Shown one piece after another: positions 33,828 through 42,545 of a DNA stretch of 64,000 nucleotides. Source of the stretch: Aliidiomarina minuta (GTDB lineage Bacteria; Pseudomonadota; Gammaproteobacteria; Enterobacterales; Alteromonadaceae); contig NZ_PIPL01000003.1 in NCBI RefSeq assembly GCF_003987145.1, positions 248,001 to 312,000 of the forward strand, read 5' to 3'. A program made the position numbers and the translations under genes. Each line of letters starts with the position of its first letter. The stretch's first letter is position 1. Under the pieces are notes generated by a model. That model saw only the letters and a program-made list of their open reading frames with translations, made no database searches and had not been told where the DNA came from.

Positions 33828-36158
33828 TTACATGCCAAAGCGCTTGCTGAACTCGGCCCCTATCATGCGCGGTGGCCCGGCAATGAATGAAGGATTACCG
33901 AAGCTGGCACCTGTATTGCCCGCATCTACCAGATAAGATTTATCAAACAGGTTGTTGGCAAAGAGTTTTAACGTCCAGTCGTGGCGCGTGTTTTCGATGC
34001 CAATACGAGCACTGGTCAATTGCACCGGACCCTGGCGTATATCGAGACCCACTACAGGCTCATTTTCCGGCTCAAAGAACACATCTGAACGGAAGCTATA
34101 CACCACAGAGCTGGTCAGGTTGTAGGTACCATTCAGTGGTCGGTTATAAAAAGCTCCGGCACTGAAAGTCCATTCAGGCTGCAGCCGGAAGCGATTCCCG
34201 GCCAGGTCGCCATTGCTGCTGTTGTCGTCAATGCCAGCGTCTATATAGGCCATATTTGTAAACAGCTGTAAGTTATTACTTACCCGGGCTCTGATATCCG
34301 CTTCTACACCTACATTAGAGGCCGAGCCTGCATTGTCGGTATAAAAATTTCCAGCTTCGTCCTGCAAAGTAACCTGAAAATCCGAATAATCCTGATAAAA
34401 AATAGAAGCTGTGTAATTGATTTTGTTATTCCATAAAGTGCCTTTAAGACCGGTTTCATAATTCCAGATGATTTCTGCAGGCACCTCGCTGACATTTGTT
34501 ATCAGGTTGCCTCCGGCGTCCAGCCCCGGTGAGACATCCATGACTTCAGAGCGTCTTCCTTTACCTATGGTGGCATACCAATTGGTATGGTCGGTTAGCT
34601 GATAGAGCGCATTAAAGCGAGGCAGCCAGGCATCAAAGCTGTTATTGGCGGTGAGTTGTTGCCCTTCGGTGCTGATAAGCGGTAGCAGAGGCACACCTGC
34701 TAACACTGAATTACCAATCTGGGAACTGAAACCACTGGTACGGTCTTCTGTCACATAGCGAATACCAGAAGTCAGTTCCAGGCGATCAGTGACCTGGTAG
34801 GCGACATCAACAAAGGCAGAGTAAGCTTCGTTTTCACCAAAATTAGTGAATTCAGCCTGGTACGGCAGCATGTCAAAGGCACCGCCGGTTAATGTTGGTG
34901 TTAACAGGTTGACTGAACCATCTGCATTAATGCAGGGGAGCCCTGAGCCAAGTTGGCCTACGCAATTTAGAAAAATAGACTCTTCAGTACTGAAAGGAAC
35001 TCGCTGAAAACCGTCTTCGGTGAAGTAACTTACGCCAAACAGGGTAGCAGTGCGGTCACCGATATGGCTAAAGCGGAGCTCCTGGCTGAATTGATCGCCC
35101 TGCGCATCTTCTCCAAACTCAAGGAACCAGGCCTGTGTGCCATCGGCATCAAAGACTTCCAGCGAGTCAAAACTGCGGTGCGCTGTAATGGAGGTGAATG
35201 TCAGGTTATCGGATAATTCCCAGTTCACGGTCAGATTGATATCTTCAACCGTGCGGTCGAGGCCTAACTTGTCGCGACCAAGCACTTCTGCGGAAAAAGG
35301 ACTGCCGGTCATTTCAACGAAGCTATAAGGACTGGTATCGCCGCCTGTAGGTGCGAATAATCCGTTCTTAAAAGAGGTCCCTGTGTCTTCATTTTTCTCG
35401 TATGTATAGACCAGGTCCAGGGTTAAATCAGGCGTTGGTGTGAGGCGTAATGAAGGACGAATACCGGTTCGCTGAATACCGTTCATATCGTGCTGTCTTG
35501 TACCTTGCGGGTTTTGCGCAGCATCTGTTCCGGCAATATTGCGAATATAACCGTCACGTTCACGGTGGCTGAAGGCGAGCCGCCCCTGAGCCAGTGAATT
35601 ACCACCGGTAATAAAACCTTCCGTATTACGGGCACTGTAATCACCGCCGCCCAGTCGTATTTCTGCAGAAAAATCTTCTTCAGGTTTGCGGGTCGACACC
35701 GCCAGGGCGCCAACCGCCGCTGCGGTGCCAAAGAGTGTCGATTGCGGACCACGCACCACTTCCACCCGTTCTATATCAAAAAGCTCAAAATAAGAGCCCC
35801 GAGACCGGGAAATGTCAGCGCCGTTATAATAAACCGAAACTCTGGGGGCTGCCTGAGCGGAGCCACTGTCAGAGGTAATGCCGCGAATGACAAAACCCGG
35901 ATTGTTGGGGCTTTGCTCCTGAATCACCAGGCCCGGCGTGATATCCGAGACCACATCCAGCTCCATAATGCCCAGTTCCTGCAAAAAGTCGCCGGTATAG
36001 GCGCTAATTGTAGCTGGCACATCCTGAATCGATTGTGTTCGCTTTTGCGTGGTTACCGTTATACGTTCTATCTCAGTATCTTCTTCCAATGCCCAGACGC
36101 TGGTGGAGGTTAAAGCCGCGGCAATCAGACAGGAGAGTCTTTTCATTTTTATTTTCAT
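33828..36158 (-). CDS. TonB-dependent outer-membrane receptor
   Basis: The 776-residue receptor has a signal peptide (about 1-23, ending SVWA), a TonB box (IERITVTTQKR), a plug domain (QDVPATISAYTGDFLQELGI to about residue 165; VRGPQSTLFGTAAAVGALAVSTRKP) and a 22-strand barrel. The end reads EFSKRFGM, so the usual terminal aromatic residue is followed by two more residues. The substrate is unknown. Because phoD converges on its 3' end and an exported GDPD diverges from its 5' end, import of an organic phosphorus compound or its metal chelate is an attractive idea. A siderophore or other ligand is equally possible on sequence alone. Confidence 0.88.
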   Translation of the reverse strand: MKIKMKRLSCLIAAALTSTSVWALEEDTEIERITVTTQKRTQSIQDVPATISAYTGDFLQELGIMELDVVSDITPGLVIQEQSPNNPGFVIRGITSDSGSAQAAPRVSVYYNGADISRSRGSYFELFDIERVEVVRGPQSTLFGTAAAVGALAVSTRKPEEDFSAEIRLGGGDYSARNTEGFITGGNSLAQGRLAFSHRERDGYIRNIAGTDAAQNPQGTRQHDMNGIQRTGIRPSLRLTPTPDLTLDLVYTYEKNEDTGTSFKNGLFAPTGGDTSPYSFVEMTGSPFSAEVLGRDKLGLDRTVEDINLTVNWELSDNLTFTSITAHRSFDSLEVFDADGTQAWFLEFGEDAQGDQFSQELRFSHIGDRTATLFGVSYFTEDGFQRVPFSTEESIFLNCVGQLGSGLPCINADGSVNLLTPTLTGGAFDMLPYQAEFTNFGENEAYSAFVDVAYQVTDRLELTSGIRYVTEDRTSGFSSQIGNSVLAGVPLLPLISTEGQQLTANNSFDAWLPRFNALYQLTDHTNWYATIGKGRRSEVMDVSPGLDAGGNLITNVSEVPAEIIWNYETGLKGTLWNNKINYTASIFYQDYSDFQVTLQDEAGNFYTDNAGSASNVGVEADIRARVSNNLQLFTNMAYIDAGIDDNSSNGDLAGNRFRLQPEWTFSAGAFYNRPLNGTYNLTSSVVYSFRSDVFFEPENEPVVGLDIRQGPVQLTSARIGIENTRHDWTLKLFANNLFDKSYLVDAGNTGASFGNPSFIAGPPRMIGAEFSKRFGM

Positions 36159-36224
36159 ATGGGTTCCGAGTTGATCCTGATAGTGGAAAGCCCTACGAGA
36201 ATAGAAATGCTTCGCGGCAATTCG

Positions 36225-36242
36225 GTGAACTTTTATTGACGG
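36225..36242 (-). promoter_or_regulatory. Imperfect Pho-box-like site upstream of the TonB receptor
   Basis: On the minus strand CCGTCAATAAAAGTTCAC matches 12 of 18 positions of the PhoB consensus (two CTGTCAY repeats with an AT spacer). It lies 67 bases before the receptor start. Such a score can arise by chance in AT-rich DNA. Confidence 0.3.
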
Positions 36243-36280
36243 TTTTATTAAACTTCAGATTTACTCAGCTAGTCGCAAAA

Positions 36281-36298
36281 AAGTCATATAGCTGAGGT
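36281..36298 (+). promoter_or_regulatory. Imperfect Pho-box-like site upstream of the exported GDPD
   Basis: AAGTCATATAGCTGAGGT matches 12 of 18 PhoB consensus positions, including GTCATATA and CTG. A TTATTT hexamer lies 11 bases further on as a possible -10, although that would leave a very short leader before the ATG at 36333. Confidence 0.3.
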
Positions 36299-36332
36299 AA
36301 AGTAAGTGGTTATTTAAAAAGGGAGAAAAGAA

Positions 36333-37541
36333 ATGATAGTCGCGCTTTATATAGGCCTTATGCTAAGCACCGCGAGCGAGGCTACAGTAGCCAGAGATGT
36401 GGCGATCCAGTTTGGCGACCGACCATTTTATTTACTCGACCAATTGCCGCCAGGCGCACTGCAACAGCGTTTAGAAAATTGCGATTTGAGCGAGCTTGAG
36501 GCGCAGAATTTTTCCATTGCCCACCGCGGTGCACCTTTATTTTATCCCGAACATTCAAAAGCATCTTATTTGGCCGCCGTGCGTTCAGGTGCCGGCATTA
36601 TCGAGTGCGATGTCACTTTTACTAAAGATCACGAACTGGTCTGTCGGCATGCGCAGTGTGATTTGCATCAGACTACGGATATTCTGTTACGCCCAGAAAT
36701 AGCCCCAGCCTGCTCTCAACCATTTACTCCGGCAAGCGAAGGTAAGCCAGCAACCGCAAGCTGTTGTGCCAGTGACATCAGTTTGCAGCAGTATCAGCAG
36801 CTGTGTGCGCGTATGGATGGTGTTGACCCGCAAGCTACTAACGTAGAAGACTATATACAAGGCACGCCGGAATGGAGAACTGAGCTGTATGGCCACTGTG
36901 AGCAGGTCATGACGCATGCCGATAGCATTGCTTTGATTGATAGCTATGGTTTGAAAATGACTCCGGAGCTCAAGGAGCCTGAACTTACTATGCCGTTCTC
37001 TGGTTTTAGTCGGGAAGACTTCGCGGATAAGATAATCGAGGAGTACACTGCGGCAGGCGTGAGCCCGGAGCGAGTGTATCTGCAGTCTTTTCATTTGGAG
37101 GACATCTTGTGCTGGATAGAAACTGCACCTGACTTTGCCCGTCAGGCTGTATGGCTGGATGGTCGTTATACGCTGCAGGATTTTGATCCTGGACAAGCAG
37201 ACAGCTGGCGGCCATCGATGAGTGAATTAAAAGAGCAGGGCGTGAATATTATCGGACCACCTTTGTGGATGTTGGTGACAGAGAGGGATGGTCAGGTGGT
37301 ACCTTCTGAATATGCCCGCAAAGCAAAGGCAGCAGGGCTTGAAATCATTACCTGGACACTTGAGCGTTCCGGGCCCCTGGATCAGGGGGGAGGCTGGTAT
37401 TATCTGAGTATTCAGCAACTTACTAATAGCGATGCTATGGTGTTGCAGCTACTGGATGTATTAGCCAATGATGTAGGTGTACTGGGCGTATTTTCCGACT
37501 GGCCCGCAACCACTTCGTTTTTTAGCCACTGCAATGAATAA
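36333..37541 (+). CDS. Exported glycerophosphodiester phosphodiesterase family protein
   Basis: The 402-residue protein has a short signal peptide (IVALYIGLMLSTASEA) and GDPD motifs: FSIAHRGAPLFYPEHSKASY (catalytic HR and E), GIIECDVTFTKDHELVCRHAQCDLHQTTD, a mid-protein TPELKEPE strand and late EIITWTLERSGPL. It contains many cysteines (for example CSQ, SCCASD, YGHCEQ, CHAQ-type positions), consistent with a periplasmic or secreted form. It should release glycerol 3-phosphate or related products from phosphodiesters. GGGAG precedes the ATG. It is divergent from the TonB receptor and followed by a palindromic repeat. Confidence 0.85.
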   Translation: MIVALYIGLMLSTASEATVARDVAIQFGDRPFYLLDQLPPGALQQRLENCDLSELEAQNFSIAHRGAPLFYPEHSKASYLAAVRSGAGIIECDVTFTKDHELVCRHAQCDLHQTTDILLRPEIAPACSQPFTPASEGKPATASCCASDISLQQYQQLCARMDGVDPQATNVEDYIQGTPEWRTELYGHCEQVMTHADSIALIDSYGLKMTPELKEPELTMPFSGFSREDFADKIIEEYTAAGVSPERVYLQSFHLEDILCWIETAPDFARQAVWLDGRYTLQDFDPGQADSWRPSMSELKEQGVNIIGPPLWMLVTERDGQVVPSEYARKAKAAGLEIITWTLERSGPLDQGGGWYYLSIQQLTNSDAMVLQLLDVLANDVGVLGVFSDWPATTSFFSHCNE

Positions 37542-37547
37542 AAAGAT

Positions 37548-37658
37548 GGGGTCAGCGCTAAAACTCACCATTTTTTAACCACCGGTTTTCTTTTTAAAAA
37601 TAACTTAATAACAATGAGTTATCTCTTTTTCGTGGTGGTGAATTTTAGCTCTGACCCC
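37548..37658. repeat. 111-bp palindromic element, REP/MITE-like
   Basis: The ends are inverted repeats of 23 bases with two mismatches: they begin GGGGTCAG at 37548 and, on the other strand, at 37658, and continue GCTAAAA and TCACCA. The centre is AT-rich. The GGGGTCAGAGCTAAAATT type of terminus resembles repeats associated with REP-associated tyrosine (Y1) transposases in gammaproteobacteria, as I recall them. No transposase gene is present, so it would be non-autonomous. It sits between convergent genes and may also act as a terminator. I found no second copy in this window. Confidence 0.6.
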
Positions 37659-37665
37659 GGTTATT

Positions 37666-38310
37666 TTAAAGTTTGTTGATGGCTTCTTCGATGGGGCTGT
37701 CTCCGTTGATCAGATCAAAGGCCTTGCCTGCGGTATTGGGTTTGTCGATAAGTTGATGCACAACGCTGGCGACATCGGCTCGCGTAATGCTGCCGGGTTC
37801 TAAATCGCCGGCGATGCTAACTTTGCCGGTAGCTTCTTCGTCCACTAAAGCGCCGGGGCGCACTATGGTATAAGCCAGGCCGGAACGGATAAGTTCGCGG
37901 TCCGCGTAATGTTTGGCGACAAAGTAAGGCACTAAATCAGGATGCCAGTTTTCACGGTTGTGTGCCTGCATGGCACTGACCATCACAAAACGTTTGATGC
38001 CCGCCTGTTGTGCAGCTTCTATCGACTTCACGGCGCCATCCAGGTCGATACGCAAAGTCATATCGTCTTCAGTGCTGGCGCCTGAACCTGCTGCAAATAC
38101 CACCGCGTCACTGCCGCTTAAGGCTGCTGCAATATCTGCTACAGAAGCGGTGAGGTCCAGGAGGCAGGCGTTAATGCCCTGCTCACCTAATTTGTCCAGT
38201 TGCTCCTGTTTGCGTACCAGGGCAACAACATCGTGCTGAGGGTCCTGGTGCAGCTTAGCGACCAGTTGTTTACCGATTTTGCCATTGGCTCCAATTACAC
38301 TTACTTGCAT
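37666..38310 (-). CDS. NAD(P)-binding atypical SDR family protein
   Basis: The 214-residue protein has an N-terminal Rossmann motif (VSVIGANGKIGKQLVAKL), a VVFAAGSGASTEDDM strand and loop, and a YFVAKHYADRELIRSGLAYTIVRPGALVDE region with the YxxxK-like element of atypical short-chain dehydrogenases (NmrA/YwnB group). It probably binds NADPH; the substrate is unknown. The second of two adjacent ATG codons (38310) is better spaced from AGGAG than the first (38313). It ends seven bases from the palindromic element. Confidence 0.83.
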   Translation of the reverse strand: MQVSVIGANGKIGKQLVAKLHQDPQHDVVALVRKQEQLDKLGEQGINACLLDLTASVADIAAALSGSDAVVFAAGSGASTEDDMTLRIDLDGAVKSIEAAQQAGIKRFVMVSAMQAHNRENWHPDLVPYFVAKHYADRELIRSGLAYTIVRPGALVDEEATGKVSIAGDLEPGSITRADVASVVHQLIDKPNTAGKAFDLINGDSPIEEAINKL

Positions 38311-38463
38311 CATAACTCCTTACGTCAAATATATGATGATAAGCATAGCTGTTTAAAGAGAAAGTATGGATGCAGTTTATGAATCGTACCAATCGACTAT
38401 TTAAAGACATTAGGTAGCTCAATCAAGTATTCTTAACGCATAGTGAAATGAAACCAGGTAGTA

Positions 38464-39612
38464 ATGACTGAAAACCTTACAGTAGACTTTGTCAGCAGTA
38501 TAAGTGAAGTTTCCGCCGAGGAGTGGGATGCGCTTTTCCCGATCCCGTATCCTTTTATTCGTCATGCATTCTTTGACGCATTGGAGCGAGGTGGCAGTAT
38601 AGGTGCGCTCAGTGGCTGGGTGCCGCGTTACGGGTTGGTGTATCAGAGAACACAACTGATAGCTGCGATCCCCTGGTTTCTTAAGTCTCACTCTTATGGC
38701 GAATACTTCTTTGACTGGGCCTTTGCAGAGGCCTATGAGCGCTATAATCTGGATTATTACCCCAAGCTGGTTTGTGCTATTCCGTTTACCCCCAGTTCAG
38801 GGGCACGCCTGGGGCTGGCGGCGGGCTGGAAGGCAGAGCAGGTGTTACCAACGATTGAAAAGAAGCTGGATGAACTGGCGATTGCCTATGGGGTTTCTAA
38901 CTGCCAGTGCCTGTACCTGGAAGATGATCTGAAAGGGGAGTTTATACAGCGCGGTTGGTGGCAGCGGGATGATGTTCAGTTTCAATGGCTTAATCACGAT
39001 TATTCCAGCTTTGATGATTTTTTGGCTCAGCTGACCTCACGTAAACGTAAGCAGATCCGTAAAGAGCGCCACGCAGTTATAGCACAAGGCGTTGAGGTTA
39101 GAGTATTACTGGGAGGTGAACTGGACCGGCAGTTCTGGCTCGAGTTCGCACAACTTTATCAGCTTACTTATTTGAAGCGGTCAGGGCACCATGGTTACCT
39201 GACCCCCGATAGCTTCATGCGCCTGGGCGAGGCTTTGGCAGATAGCATTATGGTTACCGCAGCTTTTTGTGAGCAGAAAATGGTGGCTGCTGCGTTGTAC
39301 TTTTACTCCGACAATACTTTGTATGGGCGCTACTGGGGATGCCAGCAGGAATTTGATTTTCTACATTTTGAGACCTGCTATTATGCGGGTATTGAGTTCT
39401 GTATTGAACGAGGGCTTTCTTTTTTTGATGCGGGGGCTCAGGGAGAGCATAAATTAAAACGGGGCTTTGAACCGATTGTGCGACATGGCGTTTATCGCTT
39501 TACAGAATCGCCTTTGACTCCGGCGATTGAAGGTTTCTGCACACGTGAACGGCAAATGCTAGCTCAGTACCGGGCTCAGGCTGAGCAGCAATTACCTTTT
39601 CGTAAAAGTTAA
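38464..39612 (+). CDS. DUF482 family protein, FemAB/GNAT-like acyltransferase
   Basis: The 382-residue cytosolic protein carries the DUF482 pattern: PFIRHAFFDALERGGSI near the N-terminus, GEYFFDWAFAEAYERYNLDYYPKLVCAIPFTP, SRKRKQIRKER and a C-terminal GNAT-like half (LYGRYWGCQQEFDFLHFETCYYAGIEFCIERG, then DAGAQGEHKLKRGF). The family is related to FemAB peptidyltransferases and named for possible peptidoglycan or acyltransfer roles, with no proven reaction. Its last four bases overlap the convergent DUF938 gene. Confidence 0.85.
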   Translation: MTENLTVDFVSSISEVSAEEWDALFPIPYPFIRHAFFDALERGGSIGALSGWVPRYGLVYQRTQLIAAIPWFLKSHSYGEYFFDWAFAEAYERYNLDYYPKLVCAIPFTPSSGARLGLAAGWKAEQVLPTIEKKLDELAIAYGVSNCQCLYLEDDLKGEFIQRGWWQRDDVQFQWLNHDYSSFDDFLAQLTSRKRKQIRKERHAVIAQGVEVRVLLGGELDRQFWLEFAQLYQLTYLKRSGHHGYLTPDSFMRLGEALADSIMVTAAFCEQKMVAAALYFYSDNTLYGRYWGCQQEFDFLHFETCYYAGIEFCIERGLSFFDAGAQGEHKLKRGFEPIVRHGVYRFTESPLTPAIEGFCTRERQMLAQYRAQAEQQLPFRKS

Positions 39613-40217
39613 TCACGCAGGAAGTGCAATAAACGATTATTAGCGGGCATACTGTGGTCTTTATGCAGATGAAAGCCCTGAGCTTTGGCCAGTGGCTGGA
39701 TGTCTTCAATATCACGAATGCCCATTTGCGGATCGCGGGCACGCAACGACCGGTCAAAAGCCTGATTACTGTCGCTGGTAAAGGCGCCGTTGTAATTAAA
39801 AGGTCCGTAAATACACAAAGCTGCTTTAGTATTACCTGAATTCAGGTTGCAAAAATCAGGTAGTCGTTGAAAGAACTGTTGCACTGTTGGCCAGCTCATA
39901 ATGTGTAGGGTGTTGGCACTAAATATCGCATCGACTGGCGGTTGGTTATAACTGTTGTTTGTAATATCCAGTTCAATAGGAGGTGGTAAATTAGGCAAGG
40001 CTGCCTGCTCAATCCGTTGCTGCAAACCTTCCAGATACCTTGCCTGATCGCTGCATTGCCAGGTCAGGTGAGGCATATGCTGAGCAAAATAAACAGCATG
40101 CTGGCCGGTACCGCTGCCGACTTCTAATACTCGGGAAGAGTCAGAAAAAGCGGGTTGCAAAACATCCAGAATAGGCGACTTATTATTTTCGCAGGCTTGT
40201 GAAAACGGCAACAGCAT
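39609..40217 (-). CDS. DUF938 SAM-dependent methyltransferase-like protein
   Basis: The 202-residue protein begins LPFSQACENNKSPILDVL and has a class I methyltransferase SAM motif (VLEVGSGTGQHAVYFA), followed by DITNNSYNQPPVDAIFSANTLHIMSW and CIYGPFNYNGAFTSDSNQAFDRSLRARDP. These are DUF938 signatures. The substrate is unknown. It is cytosolic and stands as a single gene. Confidence 0.88.
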   Translation of the reverse strand: MLLPFSQACENNKSPILDVLQPAFSDSSRVLEVGSGTGQHAVYFAQHMPHLTWQCSDQARYLEGLQQRIEQAALPNLPPPIELDITNNSYNQPPVDAIFSANTLHIMSWPTVQQFFQRLPDFCNLNSGNTKAALCIYGPFNYNGAFTSDSNQAFDRSLRARDPQMGIRDIEDIQPLAKAQGFHLHKDHSMPANNRLLHFLRD

Positions 40218-40280
40218 ATATTTTTGGATTCTTAGAACGTGGCATGAATAAGGTGGATACTAACAGTATACTGGTGCCTG

Positions 40281-40448
40281 CTACAAAAAAGCTTCCTGCA
40301 TGTGTACGAACTCCTCAGCTAAGTCGCCATCAAGAAAGTCTGCAATACTACGAATTTCATCGATACTTATATCCATAGATTCAGCCGGTAAGTCGAGCGC
40401 ATTTATAAAAAATGCAGCGGTAAAAAGCGCGACTATAATGAACAACAC
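40281..40448 (-). CDS. Candidate small membrane protein, about 55 residues
   Basis: A minus-strand frame not closed by stops from 40514 down to TAG at 40281 reads like a real small protein. It has a basic stretch (ARLDRLSSAIRYPRFHNP), one strong membrane segment (VLFIIVALFTAAFFINAL) and an acidic helix (SIDEIRSIADFLDGDLAEEF). The only standard start is GTG at 40446-40448, giving 55 residues that begin at the membrane helix. The basic stretch upstream looks coding but has no ATG, so the start may be non-standard or lost. No ribosome site is evident at the GTG. I recognise no family. It occupies most of the 379-base gap before the pilus locus. Confidence 0.4.
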   Translation of the reverse strand: MLFIIVALFTAAFFINALDLPAESMDISIDEIRSIADFLDGDLAEEFVHMQEAFL

Positions 40449-40596
40449 TGGGTTATGAAACCGCGGGTACCTAATCGCACTGGATAAGCGATCTAGCCTT
40501 GCTATAGCCTGAAATTAGTACCTTTTAGGCGCTGAATTTCAGAATAAGGTCTGATCTTATGCCCAAAACTAACATTTATACTCTGTGGGTCAACTT

Positions 40597-41103
40597 ATGA
40601 AACATATCAGGGCAAGGCTTATGGCAGCATTTAAGACGGTCTTTAGTTTAGGCATCTTAATATTTGTTCCTCCTTCGCTAGCGCAAGATAGCAGAGTGGA
40701 GCGACAAACGTTAAGTTTTAGCGGGATTATAGAGCCAAACTGTCGGTTGGGAGTCAACGCCAGTCATCCCGCCGCCCGGCCTATGAACCTGGCACTTCGA
40801 GCAAATGCTCCTCCCCAGATAGTTGCCGCTATCCAATTACACTGTAACGCAGCACAGCGAAGTACTATGGTAACTTATCACTCGCAAAACGGGGGGTTAA
40901 GAAACTCAACAGGTACTGTAATAGATTACCTTACTGACTTAACTGGCATTCAGGGGGGAAGTCTGGCTAGTGCTGGGCCCTGGGTAGTGGAGCAAAGGGC
41001 TGTGCCGAGAGTTAATTTTTTACGAGTGCGGCCACAGGGGAGCGGAATAGAACCGGTGGGTGAGTATTCAGATACTATAATTATCAGCGTTGCTTCGCAT
41101 TAA
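40597..41103 (+). CDS. Pilin-like subunit, chaperone-usher type
   Basis: The 168-residue exported protein has a signal peptide ending PPSLA|Q, an N-terminal donor-strand-like segment (ERQTLSFSGIIEPNC) and a second cysteine in IQLHC. Its C-terminus (GEYSDTIIISVA) is the typical last strand of a pilin. Two cysteines spaced about 35 residues apart would make the usual pilin disulfide. It differs strongly from the tandem pilins downstream and may be a minor or initiating subunit. ATG at 40597 has a weak GGGT site; an upstream GTG at 40585 is possible. Confidence 0.7.
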   Translation: MKHIRARLMAAFKTVFSLGILIFVPPSLAQDSRVERQTLSFSGIIEPNCRLGVNASHPAARPMNLALRANAPPQIVAAIQLHCNAAQRSTMVTYHSQNGGLRNSTGTVIDYLTDLTGIQGGSLASAGPWVVEQRAVPRVNFLRVRPQGSGIEPVGEYSDTIIISVASH

Positions 41104-41173
41104 AATGTCATAAATTCATACCTGGTGGTTACGCCACCTATTGGTCAACTAGATTCAAAGAGTGGAACTACAT

Positions 41174-41845
41174 ATGACCTATATAATTGTTTCGTTAGAT
41201 AAAAAGTGGAGAACACAGTGGGTGTCACTGCTGCAACTCGTGGCCCCTTTACGTAAGCATCTGTACTGCAGTAGCTTGGCAGAGCTGGCAAAACTTGAAC
41301 TGGAAGAAAGGACAGTCATCTATATTGACTGCAAGTCGGTCGGGTTGCCGCAGTATTTGCCTTACAACCCGAGCCCCGCTCTGAGTAGTTGCAGCTTTGT
41401 GCTGGTTAATACAGGAGTTTTGCCGGATAACGGCTTATTACACTTTTTAAAAATTGGTTTCAATGGCGTTATTAAAGGAGAAGAAAAGCCGGAGGTAACG
41501 CTAAAAGCACTGGAAAGTCTTTCCCGCCATGAGTCCTGGTTTCCGCGGCGTATTGTCGAACAAGCTGTTAGGGATTATCAGGCAAGCAGCACCACACAGG
41601 AACAGGTAGTGTATGAGTTAGCTGCGGCGTATAACCTTAGTAAGCGTGAGCAACAAGTGTGTATGGCTTTAATAGAAGGCGATAAAAACTGTGAAATTGG
41701 CAATAAACTTTTTATTAGCAAACATACAGTGAAGTGTCATGTAACCAGTCTTTATCGCAAGCTCGATATTAATTCCAGGCATGAAATATTAGCTGCGGTT
41801 AATCGGAGGTTAAAGAGACCTGCAGGACTATCGCTCGCAAGTTGA
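41174..41845 (+). CDS. LuxR-family (CsgD/NarL-like) transcriptional regulator
   Basis: The 223-residue protein has a C-terminal LuxR helix-turn-helix (about 155-215: LSKREQQVCMALIEGDKNCEIGNKLFISKHTVKCHVTSLYRKLDINSRHEIL). The N-terminal half resembles a receiver fold without the canonical phosphoacceptor pattern, as in CsgD. TGGA precedes the ATG at 41174; a GTG at 41162 is open but less likely. Its position between the first pilin and the tandem pilins strongly suggests it controls this pilus locus. Confidence 0.85.
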   Translation: MTYIIVSLDKKWRTQWVSLLQLVAPLRKHLYCSSLAELAKLELEERTVIYIDCKSVGLPQYLPYNPSPALSSCSFVLVNTGVLPDNGLLHFLKIGFNGVIKGEEKPEVTLKALESLSRHESWFPRRIVEQAVRDYQASSTTQEQVVYELAAAYNLSKREQQVCMALIEGDKNCEIGNKLFISKHTVKCHVTSLYRKLDINSRHEILAAVNRRLKRPAGLSLAS

Positions 41846-41998
41846 TAACCCTGAACTAATACCGCAGGGCTTTAAATTTTACCCTGTCGGTCTGATAACT
41901 AAACCTTAGTCTGTTGCATAAAATATTTGAGTAGTCTGACGGCGTAGAACGCTGCTGTAAACAAATAATTATTGGCATCACAATTAAGGAATACGACC

Positions 41999-42496
41999 AT
42001 GAAAAAATTAACATTAGCTTTGGCAGTTTCAGCATTAGTTGCTGGTTCTTCTGCGTTGGCTCAAACCAGTGACACAGTAACCTTCAGTGGCTCCATACCT
42101 GCCATGTGCACGCTTAATTTAAATGACCTGCTGGCTCCCGGTGCATTAGACCTCTCAGCTGGCGCAGCTTTCCAGAAAGTAGCAGGCGTTGGTATTTGGT
42201 GTAACGACGGCCTTGGTTTTGCTGACGTCACCTATACAACCAATACTCCTGGCGGTGGCCATGGACTGATTGGCCTTGTTACTGGCGACACCATTCAATA
42301 CGAAGGACGTGTGCAGGGCATTGGTGGTTCTGTATATGTACCCCCTATTAACGGTGCTACGGTAAGTCAGATCGCGGGTAACAACATGGCTGGCAATCAT
42401 GTTTATTCGGACCTGGAAATTCGCCCAAACACGAACGGTTTTGAAGCTGCAGATACTTATACTGGTGTCATTGATATCAGTGTCGCACCACAGTAA
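41999..42496 (+). CDS. Major pilin subunit, tandem copy 1
   Basis: The 165-residue precursor has a signal peptide (about 1-21, ending SSALA) and a mature start QTSDTVTFSGSIPAMC with cysteines at 37 and 68, suited to one disulfide. The alternating hydrophobic N-terminal strand would donate to the next subunit. It ends DTYTGVIDISVAPQ. AAGGA lies upstream of the ATG at 41999; the frame extends to 41972 without a better start. It is about 75 percent identical by eye to the next pilin, and most different in the central region (about 80-115). A terminator follows it, so it can be made as its own short transcript. Confidence 0.8.
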   Translation: MKKLTLALAVSALVAGSSALAQTSDTVTFSGSIPAMCTLNLNDLLAPGALDLSAGAAFQKVAGVGIWCNDGLGFADVTYTTNTPGGGHGLIGLVTGDTIQYEGRVQGIGGSVYVPPINGATVSQIAGNNMAGNHVYSDLEIRPNTNGFEAADTYTGVIDISVAPQ

Positions 42497-42515
42497 AAAT
42501 CGATAGTTATGAATT

Positions 42516-42545
42516 AAAAGCGACCAGCGTTGGCCGCTTTTTTTT
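42516..42545 (+). terminator. Intrinsic terminator between the tandem pilins
   Basis: AAAAGCGACCA and TGGCCGCTTTT (one mismatch) pair around a GCGT loop, followed by a run of T. Confidence 0.85.

Noticed and set aside
36687..37196. 169-codon open frame antisense to the exported GDPD
   Set aside because: The plus-strand gene has GDPD motifs, a signal peptide and a good ribosome site; the antisense frame has none.
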